A stretch of 6,225 bases of DNA from NCBI GenBank assembly GCA_022567775.1, contig JADFGH010000143.1:1-6225 (forward strand). Direction: 5' to 3'. The position numbers and the translations under genes were made by a program. Shown here piece after piece: positions 5,446-6,225 of the stretch. How positions within the stretch are numbered: position 1 is the first letter of the stretch; every line of letters begins with the position of its first letter. The notes under the pieces are model-generated. The model was not told the origin of the DNA and searched no databases. It saw only the letters and a program-made list of their open reading frames with translations. The DNA comes from Pseudomonadota bacterium (GTDB lineage Bacteria > Pseudomonadota > Gammaproteobacteria > Steroidobacterales > Woeseiaceae).

Positions 5446-6225
5446 TCAGCGCCGAATGAAATCAGCCAGTTCGCGAATTGTGGGATAGTCAAAGAGATCG
5501 CTGATATCTACTTTGCCTGGATGACGCTCATCTATGGCCAGCACGATTTCCGTGAGTGTAAGAGAACTGACGCCAACTTCAAACAGATTGTCGTCGGGGC
5601 CGATCTTCCGTTCTTTCGAAAATTCGCGGCAAATCAACTCGATCTCCCTCACCAGCGGGTCGTCATCAAGATCATCCCCGGCATCTGATGCCTCAGATAA
5701 GGCGCGAAGCTCCTCATTAAATTCGCCGTCAAGATACGCGCCAGCCAGCTTTACGCGCTGCACCTTGCCGCTGGTGGTCTTGGGTATGCGCGTTACCGGG
5801 ATCACATGGTCGACCTCGAGACCTGCGTGTTCGCCCACGATGTCACGAACTGCACTTGCCAGTGCCTTGAATGAATCGACATCCTGACGATACAAAACAA
5901 AGATCACGAGTTCCTCGGTTTTGCTACTCGCCGGGGTGACGCCGCAGACGACCACTTTGCCAAGATCAAGTCCGTCGACCTGCGCAACAATATCTTCGAT
6001 GTCATGCGGATAGTAATTCTGGCCGTTGACGATAATGATGTCTTTGGAACGGCCGGTGATGACGAGTTCACCATCGACGATGACGCCACAGTCGCCGGTA
6101 CGCAACCATCGATCATCCGTGAACATTTCTGCTGCGGCTGCGTCATCGTCGTAGAGACCTTTGGTTACGCTTGCGCCGCTGACCTGAATGTTGCCGATCA
6201 ATCCATCCTCAAGGACAGCATCCTC
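5446..6225 (-). CDS. Fatty acyl-AMP ligase with fused acyl carrier domain, C-terminal part
   Basis: The gene enters from the right edge and only its last 259 residues are present. Residues 1-160 are the C-terminal end of an adenylate-forming enzyme: VSGASVTKG (about 15-23), WLRTGD with Asp45, GRSKD (58-62), IVNGQNYYPHDIE (65-77) and KTTSGKVQR with the catalytic Lys154. The NxYPxDIE wording is typical of fatty acyl-AMP ligases (FAAL), as opposed to acyl-CoA synthetases. An Asp/Glu-rich linker (about 167-190) leads to a carrier protein domain (about 190-259) with LFEVGVSSL; Ser221 is the probable phosphopantetheine site, with Ser where Asp of the usual DSL stands. Inferred role: activate a fatty acid and load it in cis on the carrier. 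It is followed 48 bp later by the KAS III gene. The FAAL-specific insertion lies outside the window. Confidence 0.88.
   Translation of the reverse strand, partial: EDAVLEDGLIGNIQVSGASVTKGLYDDDAAAAEMFTDDRWLRTGDCGVIVDGELVITGRSKDIIIVNGQNYYPHDIEDIVAQVDGLDLGKVVVCGVTPASSKTEELVIFVLYRQDVDSFKALASAVRDIVGEHAGLEVDHVIPVTRIPKTTSGKVQRVKLAGAYLDGEFNEELRALSEASDAGDDLDDDPLVREIELICREFSKERKIGPDDNLFEVGVSSLTLTEIVLAIDERHPGKVDISDLFDYPTIRELADFIRR

Noticed and set aside
4567..5688. Long plus-strand open frame of 373 codons
   Set aside because: Mirror frame of FabH and the ligase-ACP gene, both with intact catalytic motifs on the minus strand; the plus-strand product shows no domain.

Overview
The window (roughly mid-50s % GC by eye) looks like a chromosomal segment of a Gram-negative bacterium, most likely a gammaproteobacterium. 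The evidence is an exported Sel1-repeat protein, a lipobox lipoprotein, a FabH of canonical proteobacterial type and an AAHS-type aromatic-acid transporter. The genus cannot be fixed from sequence alone. I see no rRNA, tRNA, CRISPR array, insertion sequence or integrase.

Layout, left to right. (1) 1-431, minus: N-terminal third of an MFS transporter of the aromatic acid:H+ symporter (AAHS/PcaK) type, running off the left edge; a TTG start fits best. (2) 573-1175, plus: a small exported Sel1-repeat protein, divergent from the transporter. Its last 7 bases overlap the end of the next, convergent gene. (3) 3271-1169, minus: a two-gene unit of exported hydrolases. The first is an alpha/beta-hydrolase lipoprotein with a Ser-Asp-His triad. 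It is followed 27 bp later by a serine beta-lactamase-fold hydrolase that closely resembles 6-aminohexanoate-dimer (nylon oligomer) hydrolase NylB. The leader of this unit holds a perfect TATAAT and two inverted repeats. (4) 3693-3508, minus: a probable 61-residue hypothetical protein whose leader carries three alternating copies of a TGTCGC/GCGACA element. (5) 4243-3935, minus: a 102-residue polytopic membrane protein with a good ribosome binding site and a strong intrinsic terminator. (6) 6225-4429, minus: the 3' end of a biosynthetic operon entering from the right edge. It holds the C-terminal part of a fatty acyl-AMP ligase fused to an acyl carrier protein domain, then a beta-ketoacyl-ACP synthase III (FabH type) with an intact Cys-His-Asn triad.

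How the genes may work together (inference). The right-hand pair is the most system-like part. The ligase would activate a fatty acid as acyl-AMP and load it on its own carrier domain, and the KAS III next to it could supply or use an acyl starter. This suggests a specialised lipid or polyketide-type locus whose body lies beyond the right edge. The middle hydrolase pair looks like a periplasmic/outer-membrane ester- or amide-cleaving unit. No link between the two regions is visible in the sequence.
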